The notes under the pieces are model-generated. The model ran no database searches, was not told the origin of the DNA, and worked only from the letters and a program-made list of their open reading frames with translations. Both the position numbers and the translations under genes were made by a program. Shown piece by piece: positions 44,732 through 57,163 of a DNA stretch of 64,000 nucleotides (positions are counted from its first letter, which is position 1; every line of letters begins with the position of its first letter). The stretch is taken from the NCBI GenBank assembly GCA_029891385.1, contig JAIWQS010000215.1, forward strand, positions 310,001 to 374,000, written 5' to 3'. The DNA is from Erythroxylum novogranatense (Eukaryota; Streptophyta; Magnoliopsida; Malpighiales; Erythroxylaceae).

Positions 44732-46440
44732 ATGGCACACAGAACCTAGCGGAAGAAGGTAACACAAACAATCGCCTCCTTTATTTAAGGGTACTAACTA
44801 TTCTTCTTGGAAAAATCCTATGAAGTATCACATTATAAGTTTAGGAGTGGAATATGGAAGATTATCATTTTGGTCCTCAAGCTCCTCTCGAAAGAAAACG
44901 GTAAGTTAAAACAGAGATGGAGTATGACGATAATGATTGGAGGCAAGCCACATCAATGCGAAGGCTATGAACCGATATCTGCACTCTCACCACGAGGAAA
45001 GAAACCGAGTTAATTCTTGTACTAGCACTAAAGAAATGTGAGAAAGACTTCGCATCACCCACGAAGGAACCAACCAAGTCCGAGAAACAATGATCAACAT
45101 GTTTCTCCATGACTATGAAATGTTCATCATGAAGGAAGGTGAGTCTATTTCCACTATGCTTGATCGTTTTGCAGAAATCATAAATGAATTAGGCAACCTT
45201 GGAAAGCATATGACGAATAGCGAGAAGGTCAAGAAAATTCTTCGCTCACTACCGAAGGAATGGGACTCACAAGTCACCGCCATTATGGAATCCAAGGATC
45301 TCAATCATTTGGAATTCAACGCCTTGGTGGGATCACTTATCAACTATGAGATTATTCTCAAATCCAAAGGAGGTAGAGGTAAGTCACAAAAGTTAATTGC
45401 TTTAAAGGCTAATATTTCTTCTCTTGATGAAAGTGATGAAGAAATAGATGAAGAAGAGGATGATGAAGAAATAGCAATGTACGCCAGAAATTTGAGAAAA
45501 TTCAAAGGACTTCTCAAAAATCGAAGGAAGGAATTAAATGGTGAAAGAAATGGAGAAAGGAAAAGGTTTGCCATGGAAAGAAAATCAAAGGGGTATGATG
45601 AAAAGAAGAGCAATGAAGAATGTTGGAAATGTGGAAAAAGGGGACAACATGCAAGAGAATGCAAGAGCACATCTTCCACATCAAATTTCCAAAAAAGTGA
45701 CAAATATGACAAAAGGAAAAAGAAAGCTAGCCTAGTAGCTACTTGGAGTGATGATGAGGAAGCATACCAAAGCAATGATGAAAACAATTTGGCGCTTATG
45801 GCAAATAGCTCATCAAGTGATGATGAAAATGAGGTAACTTTCAATGACCAAGATCTAAGAGATTCTTTTAATGCCTTACAAATTGATTTTGAAGAAGCTA
45901 TTGAAATCAACAAGAAATTGATAAAGAAAATAAGGGAATTGGTTGCTGAAAATAATGCTTTACATGAGACGATTGATGATTTAGATTGTCCTAAGGAAGA
46001 TCATTCTGCATGCCTTATTGAAAAGGATAATCTTATTTGTGAGCTTGAAAGACTTAGAAAGGAATTTTCTTATGTGGCTGGAAAATTTGTTAATGGGAAT
46101 GAAAAGTTTGAAAACTTATTATCCTTGTAAAGATATTCAATTTCTAAACATGGATTAGGATATGATCCCTTTAATAGAGATTGTTGGTTAATTTCCAAAT
46201 TTACTACAGATGGAAAAATTGCAAAATGTGCTAGATGCTTGAAAGATGGTAATATGGAAATCGCTTGTAAAAGTATTAGGAGATGTATCAATGTTAAGAA
46301 AATTTGGGTAATTAAAGGTACCACACCTCCTAATGTGGTTTATGTTGCTAACCAAAAAGGACCCAAGATGGCTTGGGTACCAATGAGAAGAAAGGATGTT
46401 TCAGTTGTAGGTACAAGCAAGGAATGAAAATCAACCATCA
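44732..46440 (+). pseudogene. copia gag polyprotein of E2
   Basis: Counterpart of the E1 gag. The start at 44732 (MAHRT) runs into stops; the intact core is 45090-46130 with SISTMLDRFAEIINELGNL, LPKEWDSQVTAIMESKD, an acidic run near residue 115, a CCHC knuckle (CWKCGKRGQHAREC; His at the third position shifted by the Q) and a coiled-coil-like tail (INKKLIKKIRELVAENN). A TAA at 46128-46130 precedes a second C-rich segment (CARCLKDGNMEIAC, about 46227-46270) and the Trp-containing linker GPKMAWVP before protease. E1 and E2 gag are highly alike, which argues for selection or shared recent ancestry. Confidence 0.88.
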
Positions 46441-46446
46441 AGCACT

Positions 46447-46670
46447 TAGTACATTGATAGTGGACGTTCAAGGCACATGAGTGGAGACAAGAACTTATTT
46501 GCAGAAATTAAACCAAAGAATCAAGGGTATGTCACTTTTGGAGACAACGGCAAAGGTAAAGTCATTGGTATTGGTAAAGTGGGTAAGGAACCTTTGCCTA
46601 CCATTGACAATGTTTTGCTTGTTAATGGATTAAACATCAATTGCTTGATTATGGTATTGTGGTTAAAATA

Positions 46671-46727
<57 letters not shown>

Positions 46728-46973
46728 TTTATTTATCTTGATAATACCAGTGCAATTTTTTTGAGCAAAAATCCAATTCTACATAGTAGAACGAAGCATA
46801 GAGAAATTAGAAATCATTTCATCCGTGATCATTGTTTAAAAGGTGACATTTGCTTGAAGCATGTATCATCTAGTGACCAATTAGCTGACATTTTTACTAA
46901 ACCTCTTAAGGAAGATGTGTTTGTGCATATTAAATTGAAACTAGGCCTGTGTGACCTAAATTTATTTAGTTGA
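46447..46973 (+). pseudogene. Fused protease-RNase H remnant with poly-Asn tract
   Basis: The protease start is present (YIDSGRSRHMSGD at about 46450-46488, then VTFGDNGKGKVIGIG and NVLLVNGL). At 46626-46637 (TGGATTAAACAT) it switches straight into RNase H (QLLDYGIVVK, seen at 18268 in E3). Integrase and RT are missing. An (AAT)n tract at 46668-46727 then encodes about 18 Asn in the RNase H frame, which continues YLDNTSAIFLSKNPI, HSRTKHREIRNHF and DQLADIFTKPL to a TAG at 46971. The protease and RNase H pieces are in different frames. Confidence 0.85.
46668..46727. repeat. (AAT)n microsatellite in RNase H
   Basis: About 20 uninterrupted units, replacing the segment that in E3 reads NIPIYC. 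Multiple-of-three length keeps the RNase H frame open. Confidence 0.97.
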
Positions 46974-47089
46974 TTTTGTTGCATACACTTACATCAAAAT
47001 GGTCAATATAAGGTAAATGTGCACTCCATCTGAAGTCTATATCATCATGTCTACCCTTAGGATTTAATTTGGAGCTTTATAATTTTCCA

Positions 47090-47420
47090 GTCGACCACTT
47101 GGAGTCTAAGTCGACTGAGGTAGAGGAATTGTTCAAGTTGGTTCAGATTTTCATCATTATAGTCGACTAACAAGATGCGACCAATCGACTAATACGATTA
47201 TTTTTTTTAAAACCAGTCGACTAACACCTATCTACCAGTCGACTAGTTTTCACTCTGTTAACCCCCACTTATGCTTTTATTCTTTATTAGTCGACTACTC
47301 TTTCATAAGTCGACTATCAGCTTTCTGGGACTATTTAAAACCTCTTTTTCCCAAATCATTCGAAAAGCCTTTCTCCCAACTCCTCTCTACAAGTCGACTA
47401 CTCCCCTGATTTTTTTTTCA
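47090..47420. repeat. GTCGACTA motif cluster in E2 spacer
   Basis: About seven to eight copies of AGTCGACTA or close variants between the RNase H stop and the extra ORF, at the same place as in E1 and E3. Confidence 0.82.
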
Positions 47421-47578
47421 AAATCTCAATACTCTCTATCAATCGACCTTCATCTCCAACTAGCCCAGTGATTATTCCTTTAAATCATCTTCCCTACCTC
47501 AAAATCCCCTTTTTGTCACTTCCAGACCCCTAACTTCGAATCTCACTTCTTTTTCTTCAAATCCTTCTCTAATCGGTC

Positions 47579-48895
47579 ATGGCTCCACGCAAGTCTAGTG
47601 GCAAAGGAAAGAAGGCTGCATCTCCTCCACGAGGTCCAAGGGTCCGTGGGTCTTCATCTAGAGGAGAAGGAGATCGAGAGAATGAGGAAGTAGAGGCACG
47701 ATTTATCTCCCACGATGCCCAGACTTTGTATCATTCGGTGCTTAAACATGAGGTATTGATACCGTCTATGCGTTTTGATTGGACTGAATTAGAACATAGT
47801 GAATATAAGGACTTGTTTTATGAAATCACAAGCTTTGGTTTGCGTTATTTTCTGGGTTATGCCGATGATATTTACGAGGATATGGTGTGGGAGTTCTATG
47901 CTAATCTTGTGGTTATTATAAGCAATGTAGATACGGGAATGCACTTAAAATCACACATTCAGGGTAGAGAAATGTTCATTTGTGAGGATTATTTATCTAA
48001 GGGATTTCAGTTGCCTCTAGGTGGAGTTAGGCCAAATGCTTGTTTGACTGATTTAGACATCTTAAGGCATGAGGATGGTGAGACAGATGAGGAGGCGAAA
48101 GAGAATTTCGGGTATACTGAAGCCAAGGGTGATGATTTGCTTGTACGCCTATGTTCAGATCATTCCCCACCTTGTGAGGCCATGGACCTACCTTTGAACT
48201 ATTGATTGTTACACTATGCCATCAATCGGGTGATATATCCTAAAAAGGCTAGCAACAATCATATCACCAACTTGGATAAGGAAATTCTCTAGCATTTGGA
48301 AGAAGGAAGGACAATAAATTTTCCAAGTTTGATCATCCACATGATGAGAAAGAAAGCAAATATGTTAAGAGGTGAACTTAAGGGCAAAACTATGAAGCAT
48401 AAAGGCATGCCCTATGGAGCACTGATCACTCACATGGCAAAACTCCAGAAGTGCAATCTCAAGGTCTATGAGCATTTTCCTTATCCTCAGAGTTGGAGAT
48501 TCACTACTTATAATCTCCGCAAAGATGAAACTTGTTAAAACAAAGGAGAAAGGATGGGTCTATTCCTATCACGCCGAGAAACTTCGGTTTGACCTTAGAG
48601 GGTGAGTGAGTTTCTGAAGAAGACTGCTACCAAAGAGGGCAAGTGAACGCCCATGACTCTCCAGCCGAGTAGTGTGCGGAGAAGTGAAGTATCCCAAGTG
48701 ATCTTCGTGCAATTCGAGATCGTTGGAAGAAATGAATGAGTTAAATGATGATCAACTAGATATGCTTATGAGTATGGAAAGAAATATTGATGAGCAACGA
48801 GCATGCTTACCCTTCTGTAAGAACATCGAAGATTTTGACAAACTAGGTGTAGGCATGATGATTCCGCTTGATATGTTTTGCATTTTACCTTGACC
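47579..48895 (+). pseudogene. Extra 3' ORF of E2 (plant transposon-protein-like)
   Basis: Best copy of this ORF in the window. ATG at 47579 opens a basic, Ser/Arg-rich N-terminus (RKSSGKGKKAASPPRGPR), then the domain: RFDWTELEHSEYKDLFYEI, MVWEFYANLVVIISNVDTG, IQGREMFICEDYLSKGFQLP. The same frame continues past a TGA at 48203 and a TAG at 48291 to 48538 (LHYAINRVIYPKKASNNH, FPSLIIHMMRKKANMLRGE, MPYGALITHMAK). After a frameshift a tail reads KGWVYSYHAEKLRFDL. The 'EFYANL', 'v.Gr.i.i....i...l.lP' and 'LPYG.lIT' blocks are those I associate with the plant-specific 'putative plant transposon protein' family; biochemical role unknown. Two stops and one frameshift only, so it decayed recently. Confidence 0.72.
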
Positions 48896-49317
48896 AACAT
48901 TATTCTCTTGTGTTCTTTCTAGTATGTGTGTTTTTATTTTCCTACTTGTACTTGAATGTTGCTTAAGATTTCTTATGTTACTGGAAATGACTTATGTTCT
49001 TCTGTTTCTTATGTTTTTATGATGGCAATTTACTCCTCTTCACATTTGTGTTTGGTACTATATTTTTAGTTTCCAAATTGCTTTACTTTTTGATTATGAC
49101 AAAAAAGGGGGAGTCTAATTAGAAATTGAAATTGATATTCTTTAGTCACTTGATTAAGGGGAGTTTGTTAAAATTTTAATTGATTTTACAAAGTTATTAC
49201 ATTCAATGATTTATATGAATGAGGGGAGACTTTTAACCAAAATAACAAGGCAAACAACCTTGATCAATATTTTTTGTTTTCAATTCTTAAACAATTTCTA
49301 AGTATTTTGTCATTATC
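48896..49317 (+). other. E2 3' spacer
   Basis: T-rich non-coding stretch between extra ORF and polypurine tract, with ATTATGACAAAAAAGGGGGA at about 49097, which looks like a second, upstream polypurine tract and also occurs in E3 (about 19157). Confidence 0.6.
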
Positions 49318-49330
49318 AAAAAGGGGAGAT
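49318..49330 (+). other. E2 polypurine tract
   Basis: AAAAAGGGGAGAT directly before the LTR TGTTGGACC. Confidence 0.9.
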
Positions 49331-49682
49331 TGTTGGACCAATGGTGGTTGACAAATTAAATCCTACTTAAGTTTTAATAATAATAAAATATATAGAATTG
49401 GTTAAGAAATTTATTTGGTGTTTGGATTGAAAGAAATTTGAAGACATCATAAATCATCGAGGAATCAAGAAGGAAACAATGTCAACATGATTTAGACATT
49501 AAAGATGAAGATTATTGGAAGATTTGACTAAATGTATCCCATGGAATTGTAAACAAGTCGACTAAGTATTGTATGTTTACTAAGAATTAAGGATCATCGA
49601 TGGGGATAAAACAAGTCGACTAATATGCCGCAAGTCCACTACAATTATTGAATAGTAACACTATCGACTATCATGTCACTAG
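49331..49682 (+). repeat. E2 3' LTR, first part
   Basis: First 352 bp, ending at CACTAG where E4 inserted; resumes at 59256. Both parts total 1109 bp, against 1107 bp for the 5' LTR. Confidence 0.93.
49678..49682. repeat. Target-site duplication of copia E4, left (ACTAG)
   Basis: ACTAG repeated at 59251-59255. The target lies within a GTCGACTA-type motif region of the E2 LTR (5' LTR wording CACTAATCGACTTATC). Confidence 0.93.
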
Positions 49683-51770
49683 TGTTGGAGTTATGTAAAT
49701 ATAGTGCCTCGGAAAGCAAGTGTATTTACATGTAATTTTATCTTCTTCGCCATAGCTTTGTAATGAAAATATTTATTATTAATAAAACAAAAGAGTTTGG
49801 TTTTATCTGTATGAGCATTATATATCTGGTCATAAGGTACCAAGATTCATTTGTAAGTAATATACATATACATAGAGATGTATGGAAACATGTATATTAT
49901 TAGAATATGAATTAATTGATTCACAGCTTGAATAATCAAGTTAGTCGTTTGATTATGGTTTAGATCGTAGTGTTATGATTTATCTCCATATAAGTAAAGG
50001 AGTTTACTTAAAGGAATGATGAGTTTCATATCATGATAGTAGTAGATTATCGATAATGGCACTATTAAATGAATTGAATCAAGTATGTTTTCAAGAATAA
50101 AGTGGGTAGTTATTTTAATCTTAAACATACAACTTAAGCATTCGCTATTATGAACCACAATCTTAATGAGTGGTGAACTCATATGTGTTTCATTATAATT
50201 TTGATATGATCGAATGGATTTTTACAGGTATTAATCCAAAGGTTCTGCATGTTGGAATTATTAATTGAAACATGTATCGTGGAACATTCACCAAATAAAG
50301 AGTTTATAGTGTTATCATCTTTTCTAGATGTTTTAAGTAGATTTGGTGATTAAACTAGCTTTAGTTTGATGGACTAGCTACCCATCAAGTCTTAACACTA
50401 AGATGAGACCTTATGTGTTAATCACCATATAAAGTAAAATGAGAGATCTAGAAGGAAAACCAACATAAGGGCAAACGGTAATTTTATCCTTTGTTGTGCG
50501 GATGGCTATAATAAGGTTCTAAATAGGGTTTGCAATTGGACATATTCTCATAATATTTAATAATTCAAGAGTTCAACTAATTGTCTTTAGTGGAATGACA
50601 TTTAGTTAATAAGCTAGAATTAATTCCAATGAGATTGAAGTTATTTCGGCTTATTGGAGCTTGAATTATCAAAGTCCAATAAGATTCTCCACTTGGCTTT
50701 AAGGAAGGTTATCAAGCTAAGTAAGAAGTAGTTTGAGGCTTTATAAGTCCATAATTGAATGATGGGCTTATACTAATTAATGGTTAATTGGAAGCCCATA
50801 TGTTCATTTAGAAATGGGCTTGTTTTGGTTTAATGTAATCGATTAGATTAATTATATTAAAACAATTTTTTAAATGGAGAAGAAGCAATTTCGAAATTGT
50901 GTTAGGTTAGATGTGTAACCACACATTTGACATTAAAATACTAAATAAAGATGGTCTTTATTATGGTTCATCATTATTAAATGGAGTTATGAACTTACCA
51001 TTAAATGGTTTAATGGTTGGCTTTTAATGTTGGCATGTAACCTATTTGCATTCATTAGATTAAAGATGAAAGATGCATTAGATGGACCATCTTCCTTCTT
51101 TCTTCTTGCCAAAACCGAAATGGGTAGTCAATTATAGGTTATGGTCTTTTCAAATAGCCATTTTAAAGATAAATGAAGTAAGTCTCATTTATTGGCTATT
51201 CGATGAGTGATTAATGTAAGTGATGCATTGGATGCCTCTCACTCTTTCCATTTCATGCATATTTCGAAATTGAGATGTAAGAAAGGGTTCTTGCATGTTT
51301 TTTAGACATTCTCTCTTTTCATGCAAGAGAGAACCAAAATTCCTAAATGAAAGAATTGAAAGAGTTTCAATTTTGGTTCTTCTTCTTCTAAGAAAATCTC
51401 CTCCAAATTTTTTTCTTCTCCTTTCCCACCAAAGGATTTTGTTAACCTAGTTGTCCTTGAAGAACAAGTGGTAAATCTAATTGGTAGAGGATACTACTAC
51501 AAGGAAGAAGATAGATTGCTAAAGGAAAAGACTCAAAGGCAAAGGATTTGGATACAAGAAGGAGAGGATAGCGCAGCGAGGATTTAAAGCTATAGAGAAG
51601 GAGTCGGTAATTCCTTTTATCTTGTTCTTGGTTTTATTATCCTTATACCATATCATGTATGGATTAGCATGTTGATTTGGATATATTGCTTCCGCTGCAA
51701 GATGATTTCTTAAAAGTTTTGAAATCTATCGCTTTTCCAAACTAAGCATGCTTTTTTTTCCGATCCAAGA
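49683..51770 (+). repeat. E4 5' LTR
   Basis: TGTTGGAGTTATGTAAATAT to CCGATCCAAGA, 2088 bp. The last bases are AGA instead of the ACA seen in the 3' LTR. ORFs inside it (for example 49973-50182 minus) are not genes. Confidence 0.92.
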
Positions 51771-51772
51771 AT

Positions 51773-51784
51773 TGGTATCGAGCC
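51773..51784 (+). other. E4 primer-binding site
   Basis: TGGTATCGAGCC, near the iMet type TGGTATCAGAGC with a one-base slip; two bases after the LTR. Confidence 0.85.
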
Positions 51785-53260
51785 GCTTTTCATGCATGAT
51801 TTCGTTCCTATATGGTGGATGCATGGGTTGGCAATCTTTTATGTATACTGCATATTTTTATGTGATAGAAATATATATGGTGTATGTTGCTCTTTTGGTT
51901 GTCTATAGAAGTTAAATTTTATCTTGCAGATTTCTTCATTTGGTCAGTATAAGGAGGGTCGCCTATCATCACCATGTTTCCTCCTTGGTTTCTTTTTCTA
52001 TTTTATTTGATTTTGTAATGTACAAATTGATGTAATGATGAAGAAGGAGCAGCCATGGATTGAAGAAATGGAAAGGTAAAATTTTCGTGTATCCTTTTGT
52101 GTTTTGGCATAAGTTTTGTGAAAACTAAGTTGTTGGAATTTTTGTTTCAATGAATCATATTTCAGTTATGATTGGAAAACAAGTGCTGGTTTTTGTTTCA
52201 AAGAATCCAACGGTTTTGCTAAAATACTAAGTGCTGTGTTTAATTTTCATGAAATGAGTTTCGGTTTTAATAAAACAAGTGCTGGAATTTTTTGTCAAAA
52301 CAAAGATTTGGTTTTCTAAAAATCTAGTGCTGGAATTTTATTTTTCAAAATGACAAAATTCTAATTTCATAAATGCCATTACATTTTGTTTACTGAATGG
52401 GCCGGATCATGTTAGCGAAGAGTTCGAAGCGGAAGATCCAAGATGAAGAAGCATATTTTGGGCCTAAAAGGCTTGTAATTATTTTATGTTTCTAGGATGG
52501 ACAATCAAAAGTGGCTTTATTAGTTCATGTGATGAATGGAGAAATGAATGCTTGTAATATGTGATATTATGTGATTGCATGTCATTTAGAAAATTGCCAA
52601 CCCTAGGCCTTGCCATGCATTCATTATGTATGAGATATATAATGAAACAATATAAGATGGATAATAAATTGCATCTAGACAAGATGGTATTTAAAACTTA
52701 AAGCCCAAAAGATTGAGTGGGAGAGGATGCTCTGTGAGAGTCCACGGTCTCCAAATGATGGCCCGCTTGCATGTGGTGAAGTGTTACTCCCCATCGGAGG
52801 GCATGGATCCTAGATCTTGCATGGTTTGGGTCTCCTTAAGGATAAGTCCACTTAATGATAGCAAATATGACCTCCCACCGAGGCATGATTTGTAGGTATC
52901 TTTAGTGAATGAATCAAATGGTTATACACTCAACATTTTTATCAATAAACCGCCCACCGTAGCTTCATTGGTAAAAGTATGGACCAAATTAAGAGGCTTC
53001 TTAAAAATTGAGCATGAGATGCTTGGTAGTTTTTGAGTGGGAGGGTCCCAGCTTTTCTTTTAATAGATAAGATGGCCCATCGTCACTTAGTCTCGTTATA
53101 GATAAGAAAAATAACCGTCAGATAATGTTTTAATTTTTAAGTTTTGTTAAATCTATCATCATGCATACATGCATCATGATTTTATACAAAGTTCCATAAA
53201 TTGTTGACTAGTATACTCATGTTTTAATAATTTATATTTTCGTACATAATCAACCACAAA
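51785..53260 (+). other. E4 untranslated leader
   Basis: About 1.5 kb without a credible ORF. Contains alternating phrases like AAACAAGTGCTGG and AAATACTAAGTGCTG at 52180-52335 (a loose tandem repeat of about 65 bp). The length is typical of a packaging leader, but no motif proves it. Confidence 0.6.
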
Positions 53261-54110
53261 ATGAATCCACTCACCCCGCTTCTTTACTAATAACAAATTG
53301 GAAAATGGAGACAAGTTTAATGAATGGAGACGAACCTTGACATTGTTCTTCAAGATGAACGATTTCATGGGTGTTAATCAAAATGAGCCTACACCTCTAA
53401 GTGGAGATGCAACTCCCGAGCAAGTCCAACAACATGAGCGTTGGCGTAATCTCGACAAGACTACTAAGTGTTATATTCTCGCTTCGTCAATGCATGTTGC
53501 AAAAGCAAATTGCTTGTATGAAAACTCGCTAGGTAATGGTCCATCACCTACATGAGATGTTTGGTGTGAGGACTAGGTCTGCAAGAGTGAAAGCTATCCA
53601 AACCTTTCATGATCTCGCATGAAACACAGTGAACCGTGCGGGATTACATGATGAAGGTAATCTCTCGGTCCATTTGAAGGCCGAGATGCTTAGGGCGGAT
53701 ATGGATGCGGACCCGCAGATGATTATGATCATCAATAGCTTAAACTCTTCTTTTCAGCAGTTTAAGTTGGACTATAAGCTCAACAACAAGGATTACACCT
53801 TGAGTGAGTTGATGAATACCCTCCGAGCACGGAGGAAATATTGAATATTAAGGCTCATGGGCCAAAGCTAATGTAGCTTCTTCTTCTAAGCCCAAGGGTA
53901 AGGGCAAGGAAAGAAGAAGGTCCAATGAAAAGAAGGCCCAAATAGGGTCAAGGCCAAACCCATGAAAAAGAAGGCCAAAGAGAACATCAAAGGAAAGTGT
54001 TTCCTTTGTGATGAGATGGGCCACCGAAAAGAAATCCAGCCTACCTAGAGTCCTCAAAAGCAAACAAGGTATGGGCTTCCTAAGTTTGTTAGGAACTAGA
54101 AATGTGGCGA
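53261..54110 (+). pseudogene. copia gag of E4
   Basis: ATG at 53261. After an early stop or frameshift the copia gag opening reads NKLENGDKFNEWRRTL, then KCYILASSM, and in later frames FGVRTRSARVKAI and SLNSSFQQFKLDYKLNNKDY with YTLSELMNTLRA (53629-53844). A CCHC-like knuckle (KCFLCDEMGHRKE) lies at about 53996-54034; its last Cys is not seen. Its wording differs clearly from the UBN2 gag of E1 and E2. At least three frameshifts. Confidence 0.85.
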
Positions 54111-57100
54111 TTTATCTACTTCTTGGATATTAGATTCAGGAGCCACTAACCATGTTTGTAATTCTTTAGGGTTCCAATGAAGGAAAAGACTTCCTAAAGG
54201 CCGTTTCAAGTTAAGATAGCGAGATGGTTCCTATGTTTCAAGAGAATCGGTGGGAGTAGTTATCTTGGACTTTCCTAGTGGTCATAGGTTATATTTGGAA
54301 GATGTTTATTACATGCCAATGATTGTAAGGAACATGATTTCTATTTTTGTCTAATAAAATCTGGCTATTCCTTATATTTTGAAAAGGTTGTTTCAATATA
54401 TGAGAATAAGGATTTTATTTGTGAAGTGATAATTAAACAGGATTGTTTTTATAGAACCTATGAAAGGCTCACTAAACACCACGTAATTGATAAAACCAAG
54501 ACAATCCAATATCTCTAGCATTAATTCAAAGTATCTGTGGCATCTAAGGATGGGTCATATCAATCAGAAAAGACTTGACAAAGCTAGTAAAGGATGGGAT
54601 CCTTACGGGCTTGGATAGTGATCCATTACCCACTGTGAATCTTATATGAAGGAAAATGACAAAAGCCTCATTTCCTTCTAAAGGAAACAGATTTGAATCC
54701 ACATTGGACATGGTACATCTTGATGTGTGTGGGCCCATGAATGTACAAGCTAGAGGAGGTTATGAATATTTCATAATTTTTATAGATGATTACTCAATAC
54801 ATGGCTATTTGTATTTGATGCATAAAAGAGTGAATCTTTTGAAAAGTTCAAAGAATTCAAAGTCAAGTTTAGAAGCAACTTGGCAAGCCATTAAAACAAT
54901 TTTCGATCGATCGAGGTGGTGAGTATTTACTGAGAGTTCCAGAATATTTAATTGACAATGGAATTGTTTCCATTTGTCGACCTCGCACACCTCAATGTAA
55001 TGGTGTAGCAGAGGAGAAATAGAACTCTATTGGAAATGGTAAGATCAATGATGTCCTATGCTAGCCTTCCGAATCGTTCGAGATATGCCATACTAAACGC
55101 AACATATCTTCTTAACTTTGCTCCATCCAAATCGGTGCCTAAAACACCTAGGGAGTTGTGGATGGCCGAGTGCCTTCATTGAGGCACTTGAGGACTTGGA
55201 AATGTCCAGCCCATGTTTTAAAGCCTAAATCCACAAAGATGGAACCAAGGTCAAAAGTATGTTTGTTTGTAGGATATCCTACGGAACTCGAGGGTACTAT
55301 TTTTACAGTCCTCATGATAGGAAGATATTTGTGTTTACAAATGCAAACTTCTTAGAGGAAGAGTTTGTGAGAAATCACAAAGGAAGAAGTGAAGTAGTAC
55401 TAAAGGAGTTAGTATTTCATCCAAACCAAGAGTTGTTTGGATATGACGTAACAAGATGTCGAAATGGATTCAAGAGTTGAATCGAAGGCAACCTGAACAT
55501 CAAGATGTGCCTAGACGTAGTGGGAGGTTGTGAGACAACCAGATAGGTATTCGGGTTTAGGAGAAGGCTTAATTGCCATCTCGCACTCAAGAAGAAACAG
55601 ATCCCGTTCACGTATACATGTGCTATTAATGATGTTGATGCAGAAAATGGCTCAAGGCAATGGAATCGAAATAGATTCTATGTATACTAATGAAGTTCGG
55701 GTCCTTGTAGATCTACCACCGTGTCTAAAACCATAGGGTGTAAATGGATCTACAAAGGAAAAGGGGATCGGATGGAAAGGTAGAGACCTTTAAAGCTAGA
55801 TTGGTAGCTAAAGGCTATACTCAAAAGGAGGGTATAGACTACGAGGAGACTTTTCTCCGGTTGCCATGCTTAAGTCCATCAGAGTTCTTTTGGCCATAGC
55901 AGCCTATTTCGATTATGAAATATGGCAAATGGATGTCAAGACCGCATTTCGAATGGAGATCTAGAGGATACCATTTATATGGTCCAACGGAAGGATTCAT
56001 TGAGCTAGGTAATGAGCATAAGGTTTGCAAGTTGCAAAGGTCCATTTATGGACTTAGCAAGCATCTAGGTCTTGGAACATTAGGTTTGATAAGGCTATCA
56101 AAACCTATGGGTTCATACAAAACCTAGATGAGCCTTGTGTTTACAAAAGAATACAAGAAGGTAAGGTTACTTTCCTAATCCGTATGTTGATGACATTCTC
56201 GCTCATTGGGAATGATGTGGGAATGTTATCTGCGGTTAAGGGATGGTGAATGAATGCTTTCAATGAAGGATTTGGGAGAGGCTACCTATGTTCTAGGATC
56301 AAACTTATAAGGATCGTAAGAACAAGAAGATAGTTTTGTCTTAACTAACTTACATTGAGAATATGCTCAATAAGTTCGCCATGCAAGATTCCAAGAGGGG
56401 TTTCACTCCTACTAGACATGGAATCAAACTTTCAAAGGAACAAGCACCTAAAACCCAAGAGGAGGTTGAACGATGCGTAACATTCCATATGCTTGGCAGT
56501 TGGTAGTTTGATGTATGCAATGTTGCAGCACTAGATCGGATATACATTACGTGATGGGATCGGTAGCGATTTCACCAATCCAGAATGGAACATTGATTTG
56601 CGGTTAAGTGTATATTAAGTATCTTCGTGAGACTAAGAACTTAATGCTTGTTTACTCTGGAAGTAATCTTATTCCGACGGGATATACGGATTCGATTTCC
56701 AATCGATGTTGATTCAAGGAAATCAACTTCGTTCTATATTTACTTTAGGAGGTGGAGCCATAGTTTGGAGGAGTGTCAAGCAATCTTGTATTGCTGATTC
56801 GACTATGGAGGTTGAGTATGTTGTCGCTTGTGAAGCGTGAAAGGAAGCGATCTAGCTCGAAAGTTCCTAAATGATTTGGAGGTAGTTCCAGAGGTAAAAA
56901 GCCATTACACTTTATTGTAATAATAGTGGGGCAAAGGCTAATTCTAAAGAACCTCGTAACCACAAAGTCGCTAAACATATTGAGCTAAAGTATCATCTCA
57001 TAAGGGAGATAATACAACGTGGAGAAGTAGATGTGGTAAAGATTCTCACAGAGCAAAACCTGTTGATCCGTTCACAAAGACATCGACTCAAAAGAGCTTT

Positions 57101-57135
57101 GAGGGTCACCTAGAAGGATGGGAATGAAGGATATG
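54111..57135 (+). pseudogene. copia Pol of E4: protease, integrase, RT, RNase H
   Basis: Order: protease (WILDSGATNHVC at about 54121, catalytic DSG intact), the integrase zinc region (WHLRMGHINQKRLDKA, about 54540), integrase core (LDMVHLDVCGPM, FIIFIDDYS; then CNGVAEE at 54995), the integrase-RT linker (GTRGYYFYSPHDRKIFVFTN), RT ([49 protein letters not shown]) and RNase H (GGGAIVWRSVKQSCIADSTM, VAKHIELKYHLI). The YVDDI box near 56185 is damaged. Single-base deletions break the frame at least ten times, so none of this copy is usable. Confidence 0.88.
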
Positions 57136-57151
57136 TCAAACTTGCTTTAGG

Positions 57152-57163
57152 CAAGTGGGAGAT
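57152..57163 (+). other. E4 polypurine tract
   Basis: CAAGTGGGAGAT directly before the 3' LTR; AAGTGGGAGA is a typical copia form. Confidence 0.85.

Noticed and set aside
45344..45913. 189-residue minus-strand ORF
   Set aside because: Antisense shadow of the E2 gag core (Ser-rich complement of the Glu/Asp codons); the same happens at 5743-5988 opposite E1 gag.
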